NCBI GenBank assembly: GCA_039000515.1 | Contig: JBCFYV010000276.1 | Span: 1-64,000 of the forward strand | Direction: 5' to 3' | Length of the DNA: 64,000 nt | Source of the DNA: Timema cristinae | Taxonomy: Eukaryota > Arthropoda > Insecta > Phasmatodea > Timematidae | In this document: positions 53,683 through 64,000 of the stretch, in pieces | Layout of the letters: every line of letters starts with the position of its first letter | How positions within the stretch are numbered: position 1 is the first letter of the stretch | Program-made: the position numbers and the translations under genes | The notes under the pieces: model-generated | Database searches by the model: none | The model's input: the letters and a program-made list of their open reading frames with translations, nothing else | Told to the model about the DNA's origin: nothing

Positions 53683-53829
53683 TGGTCCCAGGAAATCATA
53701 GCGCTTATAGATTTTTACAAACAGAGAAGCATTTTTTGGAACCCAAAAGATCGGGATAATTTTAATCGTTTCAAGAAGAATAATGCTTGGGAAGAAACCG
53801 TGGGTGACACCCAGCGACGTGGTGTTTGA
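53683..53829 (+). CDS. MADF-domain protein N-terminus (partial, possibly exon 1)
   Basis: The ATG at 53683 opens MEWSQEIIALIDFYKQRSIF, then WNPKDRDNFNRFKKNNAWEE. This matches the start of MADF domains (W-[ST]-x-E-x-x-x-x-[FL]-I-x-x-Y-x-x-x-x-x-L-W-[ND]-x-x-x-x-x-[FY]-x-N-[RK]-x-x-[KR]-x-x-A-W-E-E-I). The frame ends at a stop 9-10 codons after AWEE, where the family continues. A donor-like ACC/GTGGGT after AWEET could end the exon. MADF proteins bind DNA; they are host transcription factors or the accessory protein of PIF/Harbinger transposons. No partner transposase seen nearby, so host gene versus transposon remnant stays open. Confidence 0.5.
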   Translation, partial: WSQEIIALIDFYKQRSIFWNPKDRDNFNRFKKNNAWEETVGDTQRRGV

Positions 53830-54340
53830 CTGTTGTGCACATGCAGGTGGGGAGGAAGGTGGGACTGTCAGGTAGAGAGAGCACTGCTGCTCTCGCAGTG
53901 ATGGCTCTGGCGTGATGGTGGAAGGTAGTTATTTTTACTCAGCGTGTGGTGTGCTTTAAAAACCGTGTACCTTATTCTTGAATGTGATAAAGTGTAGAAG
54001 AGTGTAGAATTAGATTATTATTCTGCTTCCAGCTATTCTATTTGATTCATTTTTTTTCAGTTCTTTTATTTAACAGAAAGACTAAATGCGCTTGCAGTAC
54101 TTTCAATTTAACCAATTTTCATCTAGAGATCAATGAGAAAATTATTGGACGTTTTGTGCAAATTAAAACAAGAAAAATTGATTTCATTTTTAAATGAATA
54201 GATCAAGCTTGAACTTTAACAATTTAAGTTAAAGTAAGTAAAAAATGTTGTTTTTTGTTAAGATTCTATCAAGTTCCCGAATAAATTTTCTTTTTATACA
54301 TGTTTTTTCCTTTTACGCAATTTTAAAACAAAGGCTAAAC
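53830..54340. other. Unassigned sequence
   Basis: No further MADF exon recognised; AT-rich. Confidence 0.45.
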
Positions 54341-54344
54341 ATTT

Positions 54345-54388
54345 TCTGGAGCAGCACCCCCACTAATTTTAGCTACGAGCCGCCACTG
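54345..54388. mobile_element. hAT-like terminal sequence (solo end)
   Basis: GGAGCAGCACCCCCACTAATTTTAGCTACGAGCCGCCACTG reads inversely CAGTGGCGGCTCGTAGCT..., a common end of hAT non-autonomous elements. The other end was not found. Confidence 0.45.
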
Positions 54389-55990
54389 GTGGTTTGCATT
54401 TGATAGCTTAAAGTTTCTCATGGACAAAACCTATGGAGGAAGAACTTAGACGTAAGCCTACATCGCCGAAGAATCTACGCGTGACTAAGATGTGTCAGGC
54501 GTCGGTATCAGGGGGTGTTGACCAATATACCCACTTCCGTCCCGTTAAAGTTTTAGAAAAAAATAAAAGAATAGTTTCCCTTCCATTCGCTAGAATGTGC
54601 CACATGAAATATAACTAAAAACATGTCGCCAACAACTACATATTTCCCCATCAATTAATATCTGCTTAAATTATTTTAATAATATTATAAATTTCTAAAC
54701 AATTATTTTTTTACTTGATTAATTAAAAATGTTATATTTTATATGGTATTTTTTTAAATTTAACAGTAGTTTTTAATGTTTATTCATTTTAAAGATAGTG
54801 TTTCTAAATTTCTGCTGTTGGTTAAACTTGTCTTCATACTTATGCTGTCTATTTTTTACAAGTTTTTAAACTCTCTAATTTATTTCAATAAATGATAATT
54901 AAATTTAATTTAGAGAATCTTCAAGATTGTCGTACGTGTATTGATTTATTATCGTTATTTAAATAAATAAGTCTTTAAGAACTTTAACTAAAAAACCGCG
55001 TTGGTATGTAAGATTCGAGATGCCATCACGAACAAGTGCTAGAAGGTGTGATCATTAATTTAAAAAAATTGAAATTTAATTTTAAGAATGAGTGAGTTTT
55101 ACTTATATTAAATATATGTACATTAGGTACTTTAGTTCCGTTTTCTTCTTTGGCCTGGTTAAATGAATTTTCATCTCATTCCAAACCCATTAACTTATAG
55201 GTTTTTTTAAATTCTGAAGACTTAATGTACATAATAAAACTAGTTTAATATATAATATTCAATAAATTTTGATAAAGCAATAGGCAGTTAGCCCCCAAGC
55301 TTCCAATTGAGGTAGCAAAAAATATATTGTGGTCGTTTAAACTTGTTTTGCCAACTTGGACTGAGCTAAGAGTTCTATAATGCCTAGTCCTACATTGCCT
55401 AATATAAAAAAAACCAAAAATCCTTTTAATATCTAGGCTTTCATAACTTAATGCCTATTGAAATCTGGGTTGGGTTCATTAAACAAAAAAAATTCTACAT
55501 TCTGTGTTAAAATATAATTATGTAGACATTAACTTATGAGAATGCTAGAACCAAGTTATAGCCCCATAGATTGTTTATATTGATATTGGTTTTAATAATT
55601 AGTGAAGTATCGTATGAAATATGTTCAAAAGATAGTATTTTATTATAATTACAAACAATAGGTGGCCTAAATTCTTGCAGTAGTTTGTAACCATTCAGGA
55701 ACCTAGGTATGGTACCTAACAAATTAACTATGGTAGGCTAGGTATGTTGTTATCTATGTTAATTAATGCATCTGAGATTATATTAACATATAAAAGAATG
55801 GGGATAGTATTGTGCTAAACCGTGCAGCCACCGAGGTGAGTAATTATTAGCTACTATTACCCTATGGGCATGTACAAAAAATTATTTTAATTTAGAGTAA
55901 GACTAGTCTTTCATACAAATGACTAAGCCATGACTTTTATTGAAGTTTTACATGTACACATTCATTCAAAATATCATCATTACTTATACA
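54389..55990. other. Unassigned AT-rich sequence
   Basis: No gene or recognisable repeat. Short open frames here have no family features. Confidence 0.5.
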
Positions 55991-56018
55991 TTTAAGATCT
56001 TTCACTTGTATTTTCAGA

Positions 56019-56121
56019 AGATGGTGAACAATTGTGTATGTCAGGTTCCAGGGTGTCCTAGCAGAGCTTGGAAAAATCCTAAGCTTTCTTTTTTTAGATT
56101 TCCAAAACAGAAAAACAGATA
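56019..56121 (+). CDS. THAP-type zinc-finger N-terminus (fragment or exon)
   Basis: After an acceptor-like CTTGTATTTTCAG the ATG at 56022 gives MVNNCVCQVPGCPSRAWKNP and KLSFFRFPKQKNR, then a stop. This fits the start of THAP domains (C-x-V-x-G-C ... S-F-H-R-F-P). The downstream Trp and C-x2-H ligands are missing, so either a splice donor lies before the stop or the copy is a broken P-element/THAP relic. THAP domains bind DNA in host factors and P-type transposases. Confidence 0.45.
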
Positions 56122-57485
56122 AGAATATACTAATAACCTTACAGGTTATCTTTGAGCCTCTCTTCATGCAAATCCTAGTACATTTCCTGCTACAAGCACT
56201 TTTGACCATAGAATCTTTTAAATATGAATTAGGCCCTAATAATGTGGTTAAAAGGCCTAATAAAAGGTGGGTGTGAAATAAATCAAGGGCTCATTGTGAA
56301 AAATGTTTTGGGCTATCTTCCTAGATATATTTATTACATTAAATAGTAAAATAATAAATACTATTAAAATGATAAGCTAAGTTGAGGTTATTTTTAATTA
56401 TAGGACTATTTAAATTATAATATGTTGAAAAAAAACTGTGAAGAATCAAACTAAAGACCTATGACTTGAAACTCAAACATTCTTAGATCTCAAATGTGAT
56501 TTGAGTTGTGGCTTTGTATATATTATATTTTATCCTTGTGGATCATTCCACCTCATTCAAACAAGGAAAAAACAATTTTTGGCAGCCGTGTTCTCAGATT
56601 TTGATTAAACTTGGTAGGGCCTACTGAATCAAAATCTGAAAACATGTGTGTCATGGTCTGGTTGAACTGACGTGGAATGACTCTTGTGCATTATCAAATC
56701 TTGAACTTTGTATTTGGTCTCCTAAACAGTTATCAGCACTTCAGTTATATAAAAAAAAACTTAGGCCTAGATATCAAGAATTTGGTGGTGGCTAAAATTT
56801 GAGATAATGTTGGCTGTAGAAGATAGAAAAAGGCATTAATTTATGCTCTAAGATAGCAAATGTCAGATTGCAAAATGTGAGCATGAGAGTAAAGTAATTT
56901 TTATTACATTATATTAATTTTTTTTTACCCTGGTCTGAAGTAAGTTTGGAATTTCAGATGCAGAGAATGGATATACATTGTCTAACAAGAAACTTTCACA
57001 AGTGAATCAGTACTGTGTCTGTGCGATGCTTATTATTTACATGTAATGTATGTCTTGATAGTACTCGGAGTCACATGGAATGTGTCTATGCTTATTATTT
57101 ACATATATGGCCGTATAATACCCAACATCACTTACTTTGTGCTTATTGAAATGTAGTGAGAATGCTGTATTTACTGACATGTGGTGTTTATGTTCCTTTT
57201 AAATTAAATGCTAGTCAATTTCTAATTATATAGTTTCTGTTTCAGTTCGATTGCCGGGTACGTTATTTTTACTTTTCAATTCCTTTGTACCCACACCGGT
57301 ATGTTTTACAGTCCAAATGTCTGGCTCATTTAGTTTAGTTTGCTAGTGACACATTGGTCATGATTTAAATCTTCCTCATCCCCACCCCATAATCAATTAT
57401 CTGCATCTTTTCAATGCAGTTTTGAAATCTTTCCAGACAGATGCAATTACATGCCCTCACCCAATTCTGTCGCCGCACGGTCTAA
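56122..57485. other. Unassigned sequence
   Basis: No second THAP exon or other feature recognised. Confidence 0.45.
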
Positions 57486-57489
57486 CGTG

Positions 57490-57735
57490 CCACCTCTGTT
57501 GCCGCATGATCTAACACACTAATCTCATGTTAGACTAGACTGCAGAGGACATGGAGATCAGGGTTCGATCCCGGTCATGTGCACATAAAGTGGTTTTCCC
57601 TAAATGCCTTCACTCTTCATGAAAATGTGGGTGCACATCCTATAAATTACACCTACCTTATCCATAGCCCATTGTTGTAATTAGTGCATTTGCTATAGTC
57701 CTAACAGGTATTAAGACCTTGTGCTGTGTATAAGT
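57490..57735 (+). mobile_element. tRNA-derived SINE (45.5-kb family)
   Basis: GACTGCAGAGGACATGGAGATCAGGGTTCGATCCCGGTCATGTG contains box B GGTTCGATCCC (about 57563-57573). The body TGGTTTTCCCTAAATGCCTTCA parallels the 45.5-kb copy. The tail CCTAACAGGTATTAAGACCTTGTGCTGTG is a diverged version of AACGGGTAGTAAGACGCAGTGCTA. Confidence 0.65.
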
Positions 57736-60325
57736 TGCATAACCTGAACAGATTGTATAACAGTGTGCTAAAAACTTTTATATTGATTCTATTTGTGAAT
57801 TGACTAAGCTAATTAGTTCTTTGAGGACTTTTGGTATTGACTAGGTGTGTGCATATAATTTTTTAATAAACAATTATGAGTTTACAAAGATCTTAAAAAA
57901 ACAATATAGAAACACTGCAATAATGTAATGTTTGATTCCTGGTTGTTGAGATTTTCTAGAATTATTTTTGTTCTGGACCCCCAATAGGCAGTATTTGAGG
58001 TTTAAAACAAATTTCAATTGAATAATTGATTTTTATTTTTTGTAAGGTTTGTGTTTCAAATCCATTATTTTCTGGAATCCTAGAATCTCCTTAAGGGTTA
58101 GAGGGTCCAATTTCTAATTACATTAATGTCTCCACACATATATTTCTAAGCCATTAATCAATTATTACATTATTTTTAGTAATATTAATACAAATTATGA
58201 AATATTTTGTTCAAGTACAAGTTTGTATATATTTTTTTAACAAAAATATTGCTGGGTACACAATTCGTAACATTTTCAGATCGTTTAATGATCTCAGTCA
58301 AATAAATACTTCTTGCACACATCCACTAACAATGTTTTGTTACCAAAACCTTAAGGTCCACATAGAGCGCATGTAATGTGGCCATAAGACCGTCCCAGGC
58401 CTGTTCAAACACAGGGAATTTATTCTTATACCTATAGCCTTATAGACTTAGTACACCACAAGTTTGACCAAAGAATAAATACAAGGTGACACCTACCTTA
58501 CTCTAATGGAATGGGCCAGTTTCCCATCTGAAACTAGCTCATGCCATTCAGGTCTGGTTAATTGTTCTTTATTTAGTAACTAGTACGCACTAGAACATAT
58601 GCGGTAAAACTAGGCATTCGAAAGATTATTTAATGTGGCAGGCCACCTTGAGTTCTAGCGAGTCCACCACATATTCAAAGGAAATGTCAGGAAATTTGAT
58701 CAGATTTCTCAAAAAAAAAAAAAACATATTCACAACTTAATTACTTGGATGTTATTTTGCACCATTGTTTGTAATATTTGTGTTAAATCTGACAAATCAA
58801 GTTATTATCACAACATGCAATTCAATTACTTCAGCTTTTTTCATATCAATATTGATTTGTAATATATAAACAGCTCAGAATTGCTATAGTTGAAAATAAA
58901 TGAAGTATTTTAGTTGTCAATATTTTTATTGGCGAAGCGAAGTTGAAGCTGAGGTTTGTTTTGAAGCCAATTTGAAGCTTCGCACACCCCTAGTTTCTCA
59001 CAACAATTTGAACTCAATTTTTTTTATATACAATCTTAGCACATATTCATGTTTGGAAACAAATTGAGCCCAAACAGTGAACAAAACAAATTTATCAATT
59101 TTTGGCAATATGGCAAGTCAACAACTTAAGCTAAGTTTATAGCACAATAATAACTTTTTTGGTTTGTGTGTAAATATTTGTGAGTCACTTGGCTCTAAAT
59201 TTGTAGAATTTGTTTTAGTCTTGGTTTGTCTTAAAAAAATTATTTTTTTCTTTCTCTTAAAGGTTTCATAAACGTTCGAGTCGGATGCCGTCCTATAATC
59301 AACTCCGTGTAACCTGCATTCTTCTTGTTGGTTTACTTATGTTGCTGGATTCCTTTACCTTTTTACTATTAAAGACTGTTTGAAGTTGCATTAGTTTACT
59401 CAATATATCAAGTGTTTTAACATAATAGGTTCACTTTCATGTAATTGTTTGCAATCAATTGGACAAAATCTCGTGCCATGTATTTTTTGTTTCCATTTTA
59501 TTTTCTTATACTATGTGTTAAAAAAATTTCTCAACAGTTTAATTCATAGAACAGTATAGTAAATAAATATTTCTTTTACACCAGATTATAGGTCACGATT
59601 TATATGTATGACTATATTTATTTGATATTAAATTTTTTTTTATTCATAAGTGTTTGTTTTTTATTTGAATCACTTGTACTTTAGCCAGTCATTGACATTG
59701 TAACCTATTTAACTAAGCTATTTATGGAGAATCATCACTTTTATTACATCATAGAAGTTTGAACCCTATTTGAAAAGCTATTATAATTCTTGAAATAAAA
59801 GGTAACATTTATATATTTTTTTTTTATTGCTGGACAAGTTTATATTTTATGTTCAAGAAGGTAAATTTTCACTTTTCATTACTGGAGTTATACATTTTCA
59901 ATTGTATCTTAAAGATTCCTGGTGACAAGACAATCATTAAACTTTACCAAAGTGAGTATATCTTATTTCTGATAGGAATGAAAATCTGAGGCCTTTTTTC
60001 CTACTAAAATTCTATCATATAGTAGAATTATGGTAGGGGAAAAAAGTCTCAAGACACATTTGGCAGAATTTTTTTGGTAGGACAGTAGTTAGGCATTTCT
60101 CCGCTAGTACGCTAGTAACAAATCTAGTTTATAGTCTGGCTAACAGAGGGCTCTTATATGTGTAGTTTAAAAATTGCCCGCTAGATTTCTCGCTCAATTA
60201 GTACTCCTTCCATCCGCTAGGAGCGGGCTGTTTCGCGGACGACCTTTAACATGGTAGTCAACAATCTCTAATAATCTCTGGTCGGTATCACAGAGGAAGC
60301 CTCTTCAGAGTTAGATTCTAAACTC
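57736..60325. other. Unassigned AT-rich sequence
   Basis: Nothing coding. GAAGCTTCGCACACCCCTAGT near 58,975-58,995 resembles a hAT-type end. A short palindrome (CTTTTTTCCTACTAAAATTCTA and its inverse) lies at about 59,994-60,050. Confidence 0.45.
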
Positions 60326-60750
60326 CTCTTTGCTATGTCCATAAGACATAGTTTTTTTCATTCAGAATGTCTGACTTTGTTTGCTATGCCCATAAGGCTT
60401 AGTTTTAAATATTACTCGCAACTCCTCTTTTTCTATGTCCATAAGACATAGTTTATTGTGTCAGGATGTCTGACTTTACTGTCTATGTCAATCAGACATA
60501 AGTTTTTGTGTCAGGATGTCTGACTTATTTTATTTGTCCATAATGCATAGTTTTGAATGTTAGTCTTAACACTCTTTTTCTATGTCCATAAGACATATAT
60601 TTGTTCGTAAAAAATATGACATATTTTCCTATACCCATATGTGTAGCTTAGAATTAATGGTTTAATGCTCTATTTATCATGAACCATACATCTTAAATTA
60701 CTATGTCAGTATGACTGACTTCTTTGTCTAAGTCCTTAAGATATAGTTAT
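60326..60750. repeat. 49-bp tandem array of alternating hairpins
   Basis: Hairpin A (CTATGTC-CATAA-GACATAG) begins at 60333, 60384, 60433, 60483, 60532, 60580, 60629 and 60728, spacing 48-51 bp (one unit in between too decayed). Hairpin B (GTCAG-GATGT-CTGAC) lies between some of them, at 60361, 60460, 60510 and 60705. Other spacers carry a different arm (GTTAGTCTTAAC type). The unit at 60384 has CTATGCC...GGCTTAG, where one T-to-C change is matched by the A-to-G on the other side of the stem. The 60705 copy keeps the B stem with a changed loop. Confidence 0.8.
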
Positions 60751-63670
60751 ATATATATATATATATTAGGGAATAATAATTACTCCTTAAATGATTTGTC
60801 CATGTCTAGGATCTCTGTATGGTAGAAATCAGATTACCTATAGTGTTATTTAATGGCCTAGTTAGATCAGTTACAGATAGCAGTCACTATAGTATTTTTG
60901 TTGTGTATCTATTTAGGGTACGCAACTTGTGGGAGCACTACTAGTTGGTAGTCGTGGCCCACGGGAATAGTGTTTTGTCTTCGGCCCCTGTAAGAGTCGT
61001 TTGTATCAAGTTAAACTTTCAGCCCACCAGGGCGCCATTGTATGTCTGAGTGATGTTTGTTATATGTTCAATGTTGTGTATGTTGTCGAGAGTCCTTCGG
61101 GGCTGGTGTCAAATGTCCCTAAATGATTCTCGTGTTTTTTATTCATGTTTAAATATATATGCTTACGAAAAATAATAAATCACTTACAAACAAACAAACA
61201 AGTTAAACTAATATTGTTTTTACTTATTATTATGTGCCCTAGTAATGGGTGGAAGTATATGTATATACTATTGAATGTCCATGCAGTACTTAATAGGAAG
61301 TGACCGGCCATAGTATGATAACCGTGTAAATGCCTGATTTCTCACCATGAACTACTTGTAAAATGCTGGTTCCTCTTCAAGGAAATTACCCTTAGGTTTT
61401 CGTAACTCTCCATGGAATTAAATCAAGCTAGATAGCTTATGTATAGTTCCTAATAGTAACTCTATAAAATTAGAATTAAATACCCCTTGTTTTCATTCAT
61501 TCATTGTTTATAAATAGACCTATCTGTTTTTAGTCTGGTATTAGCTAGGCTGGTTTGTTGTCATGTATGGTGGCTTAACCTTATCTTGATTATTTGTTGC
61601 GTATATTTGACTGCCGCTATGTAGAGGCAGACGCTCCTTCGTAGGAGAATGATCGTTGATTCACATTTTAAGGCTGTGCCTACCCATAAATGCACGGTTC
61701 TAAACAAGAAATTAAAAAAAAAATATATTTAATAATTCAACATTGTTGTTTTTTATTTATTTTAGTAACATATCTGGGCATCTTTCATAATTCTTATGGA
61801 ATTTTCAAACCATGCTAAAAATAGTTATTGAAATATTTTCATTAAAATGTTTCCATTTCAATGCATTTTAAATGGGAAAACAAAAATTATTAATGGATTT
61901 ATTTATTTTCTTTGTACAATTAAGTTAGAGTGTTGGTTTATAACATATTATTTAATAAACAATTTCTTTTTCTTTCTATAAATATTTTTTAATTTGGGTT
62001 AGCTTCAATAATCACGACGATATTGAGCTCAAACGACTCCCAAGTCGACACTCTAGTCAAAATACATGGTTTTAAATCAAACTTTCCTTCTGCAACTAGT
62101 TGTCTTAGCTGATAATAGGTGCCGTTAGTATGATTATTACCCATTTACAAGCTAGTATCGTTTTGCAAGCGTTGGCTAACCTGCTGTATCGGAATGCAGG
62201 CGGCAGTGGAGGGTTAAACTAATCTCTGTGACGACCTTGAGTCAAAGAAAACATTAATACCATGTGCGTTAGATTAAGAAGGGCCAAAGTCCAATTATGA
62301 AAATTTGCGTAATTAAATATAAACAATTAAACATCTTAATATATTCAGAAACTAAAATACTCACAAAGTCTTCCTGCTGTGTGAATAAATATAGTTGGTC
62401 CCTACTTACTTCAATGAGAGTATTACTCTAGTGATACATTATTTTCAAAGAAAAAACCACATGCTTCTCCATACACAAAGTTTTATGACATTAGCCCTTA
62501 TTTAACTGAGACAGTAAAACATGTAGAATTCTTCATTCTTATCTTATATTCTTTCTTGGGTTTTCTCATTCTTGAGCACTACACGTTGTAATAATAAGTG
62601 TTAATATTCAAAGTATATGAAAAACTACTGTACATTGAATTTTTAATCCACTATTATAATAAATAAAAATAAACATTCCTGCTCATATCAAACATAGTTA
62701 TTTTAAATAAAATTTGGTCTAAATGTAATTTAGAGACGTTCTCAGTATAATTTTATTCATTAGTTTTTATTTTACGGTCTAGGATTTGACTCTCATTGGA
62801 CTTTGGAATAAGTTATTTTCAAAAAGTTAATGAACGAAGTTTTTGGTAGTCAAGGTGTGAAAATGTTAATTTTATTTTATTAGCGTGTTAAATGTGATTA
62901 CTTTTAATTTGAACCTGTTGCATTCTCGCAGTTGTTCGCTCGTTTCGGAAGAAATGTATCGAATCCCCAACAATAAGTACCCACGGTGATTACTTTTTAT
63001 ATAATTAACAATATGTGACCTTTTTGCTTTCGAACAAAATCCAATGGATTGTATAAAATTTGATGTGGAGAAGTATTTACAAAATATTATTTTTTATCCT
63101 TGTGAATAACAAGTTTATGAAGAAAGGGCGCACAAAGAAACTCAAAGATATAATTGATTATTTAACTGCTTGTCGTAAAGGGTAAGTTTTTTTAATGGTA
63201 CCTATGCATATTACTGGCGCTTAGGCTATCTGTATCTACTAATTTAAGTACAATGGATGAGTAGCGATACTATTTTATTTACTGTAGAAATAATATCAAA
63301 ATTAAGATACAAATAAATATTACAATATAACAATGTAGGGATTATTCTGATATTTCAAGTACTTTAAAAAAAAAAAGCTCTTAGCTGAAGTAAATGTTAC
63401 TAACACTCTGTAACGCACTTAAAGTATGTTCAAAATCTTTTGTGCCTTGGCCGAGTTCGTATCATGCTAGTACTAAGTAATTTCAACCTTACAGGGAGTC
63501 GAACTAGTCAAGCTACTAGAGCTGATAATTTACGCATTCAGTGCTCAGTCATAGCACTTTAGCAATATTGACCACGACATGAAGCCAATGATAAGTAAAA
63601 TATATTTAAAACCATTAAAGTTAATGAACTTTTGTGTTCCCAATGCCACTAAGTAAGTAAGTAGTTGATA
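60751..63670. other. Unassigned sequence
   Basis: (TA)n run at about 60,746-60,768; otherwise no gene, RNA or known repeat recognised. Confidence 0.5.
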
Positions 63671-63674
63671 CCCG

Positions 63675-63985
63675 ACCGCCTCTATGGTATTAGTGGTCAG
63701 ATTTACTGACTTCAGGTCCCGAAGTCCCGAGTTCGATCCCCAGTGCCCCTAATTCTGTCTGTGAACCAGTGGGTCTAAAAAGGAACCAAAATCAACCTCG
63801 TGAGGACAAATGAGGAGCTACTTGAATGAATAAGTATCGCTTCAGTCTAGAAAACTGAGATAGAAGGCTGGAGGGTTTGTTGTGCTGACCACATGATACC
63901 CTCAACCAGAAAATGTTGGCACTATCTTCGCCAACATACTGCAACCTCTTTATTGGTATAGCCTGCTTGTAGGCTGACACCATGG
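63675..63985 (+). mobile_element. tRNA-derived SINE, second family
   Basis: tRNA-like head GGTATTAGTGGTCAGATTTA (box A region, about 63688) and box B GAGTTCGATCCCCAG (about 63729-63743). A body with GAACCAGTGGGTCTAAAAAGG follows, and the tail from about 63842 is shared with 51452-51600. The tail family and head differ from the SINEs at 22, 45.5 and 57.5 kb. It approaches the right edge of the window. Confidence 0.7.
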
Positions 63986-64000
63986 AGATATTACTCAAGT

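Noticed and set aside
55937..56209. 90-codon minus-strand frame opposite the THAP fragment
   Set aside because: Antisense shadow of the THAP coding strand without family features.

Overview
This is a repeat-rich, AT-rich animal nuclear genome window. An arthropod, probably an insect, is likely. The evidence is one conventional spliced gene with GT-AG introns, BEL/Pao, Copia and Ty3/gypsy-type LTR elements, Jockey- and CR1-like LINEs, tRNA-derived SINEs, hAT- and Tc1/mariner-type DNA transposons, and a DUF7869-like repeat protein common in insect genomes. The species cannot be determined from what is visible.

The only host gene I can defend is a retinol-dehydrogenase-like short-chain dehydrogenase/reductase (RDH11/12/13/14 type, SDR7C) on the minus strand. 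Five internal coding exons lie between 36,305 and 8,115. Together they give the cofactor motif, the NNAG motif, the catalytic Ser and the YxxxK motif, with intron phases that fit at every junction except one. The 5' exon (expected membrane anchor) and the 3' terminal exon were not found. The introns are inflated by transposons: an LTR element and a Jockey-type LINE in the 10.9-kb intron, a SINE in the 3.2-kb intron, and a BEL/Pao element, a transposase relic, LINE pieces and minisatellites in the 13.2-kb intron.

Layout: 0-1.7 kb 32-bp minisatellite; 1.7-2.3 kb LINE 3' piece; 2.3-6.7 kb 27-bp minisatellite; 6.7-7.1 kb long inverted repeat; 8.1 kb RDH exon; 8.5 kb LINE piece; 9.1-9.8 kb transposase relic; 10.3-16.6 kb BEL/Pao element with both LTRs; 17.6-18.6 kb LINE piece carrying a 62-bp minisatellite born from its own coding sequence; 19.6-21.4 kb 30-bp minisatellite; 21.5-25.2 kb three RDH exons and a SINE; 25.8-32.0 kb young gag-only LTR retrotransposon; 32.5-32.8 kb gypsy pol tail; 34.2-35.8 kb Jockey-type LINE; 36.2 kb RDH exon; 38.0-42.1 kb 40-bp minisatellite; 42.4-64 kb a graveyard of transposon pieces (pogo-like MITE, CR1-like LINE, SINEs, hAT MITE inside an older transposon gene, DUF7869 pseudogene, Copia pol, G/C-tract MITE, MADF and THAP fragments) plus a hairpin-rich 49-bp tandem array at 60.3-60.75 kb.

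The most unusual object is the LTR retrotransposon at 25.8-32.0 kb. Its LTR end and leader carry a run of primer-binding-site-like units complementary to the 3' end of tRNA-Lys(CTT). The last unit continues into a 76-nt antisense tRNA-like sequence with a recognisable B box. This looks like repeated capture of primer-tRNA copies.
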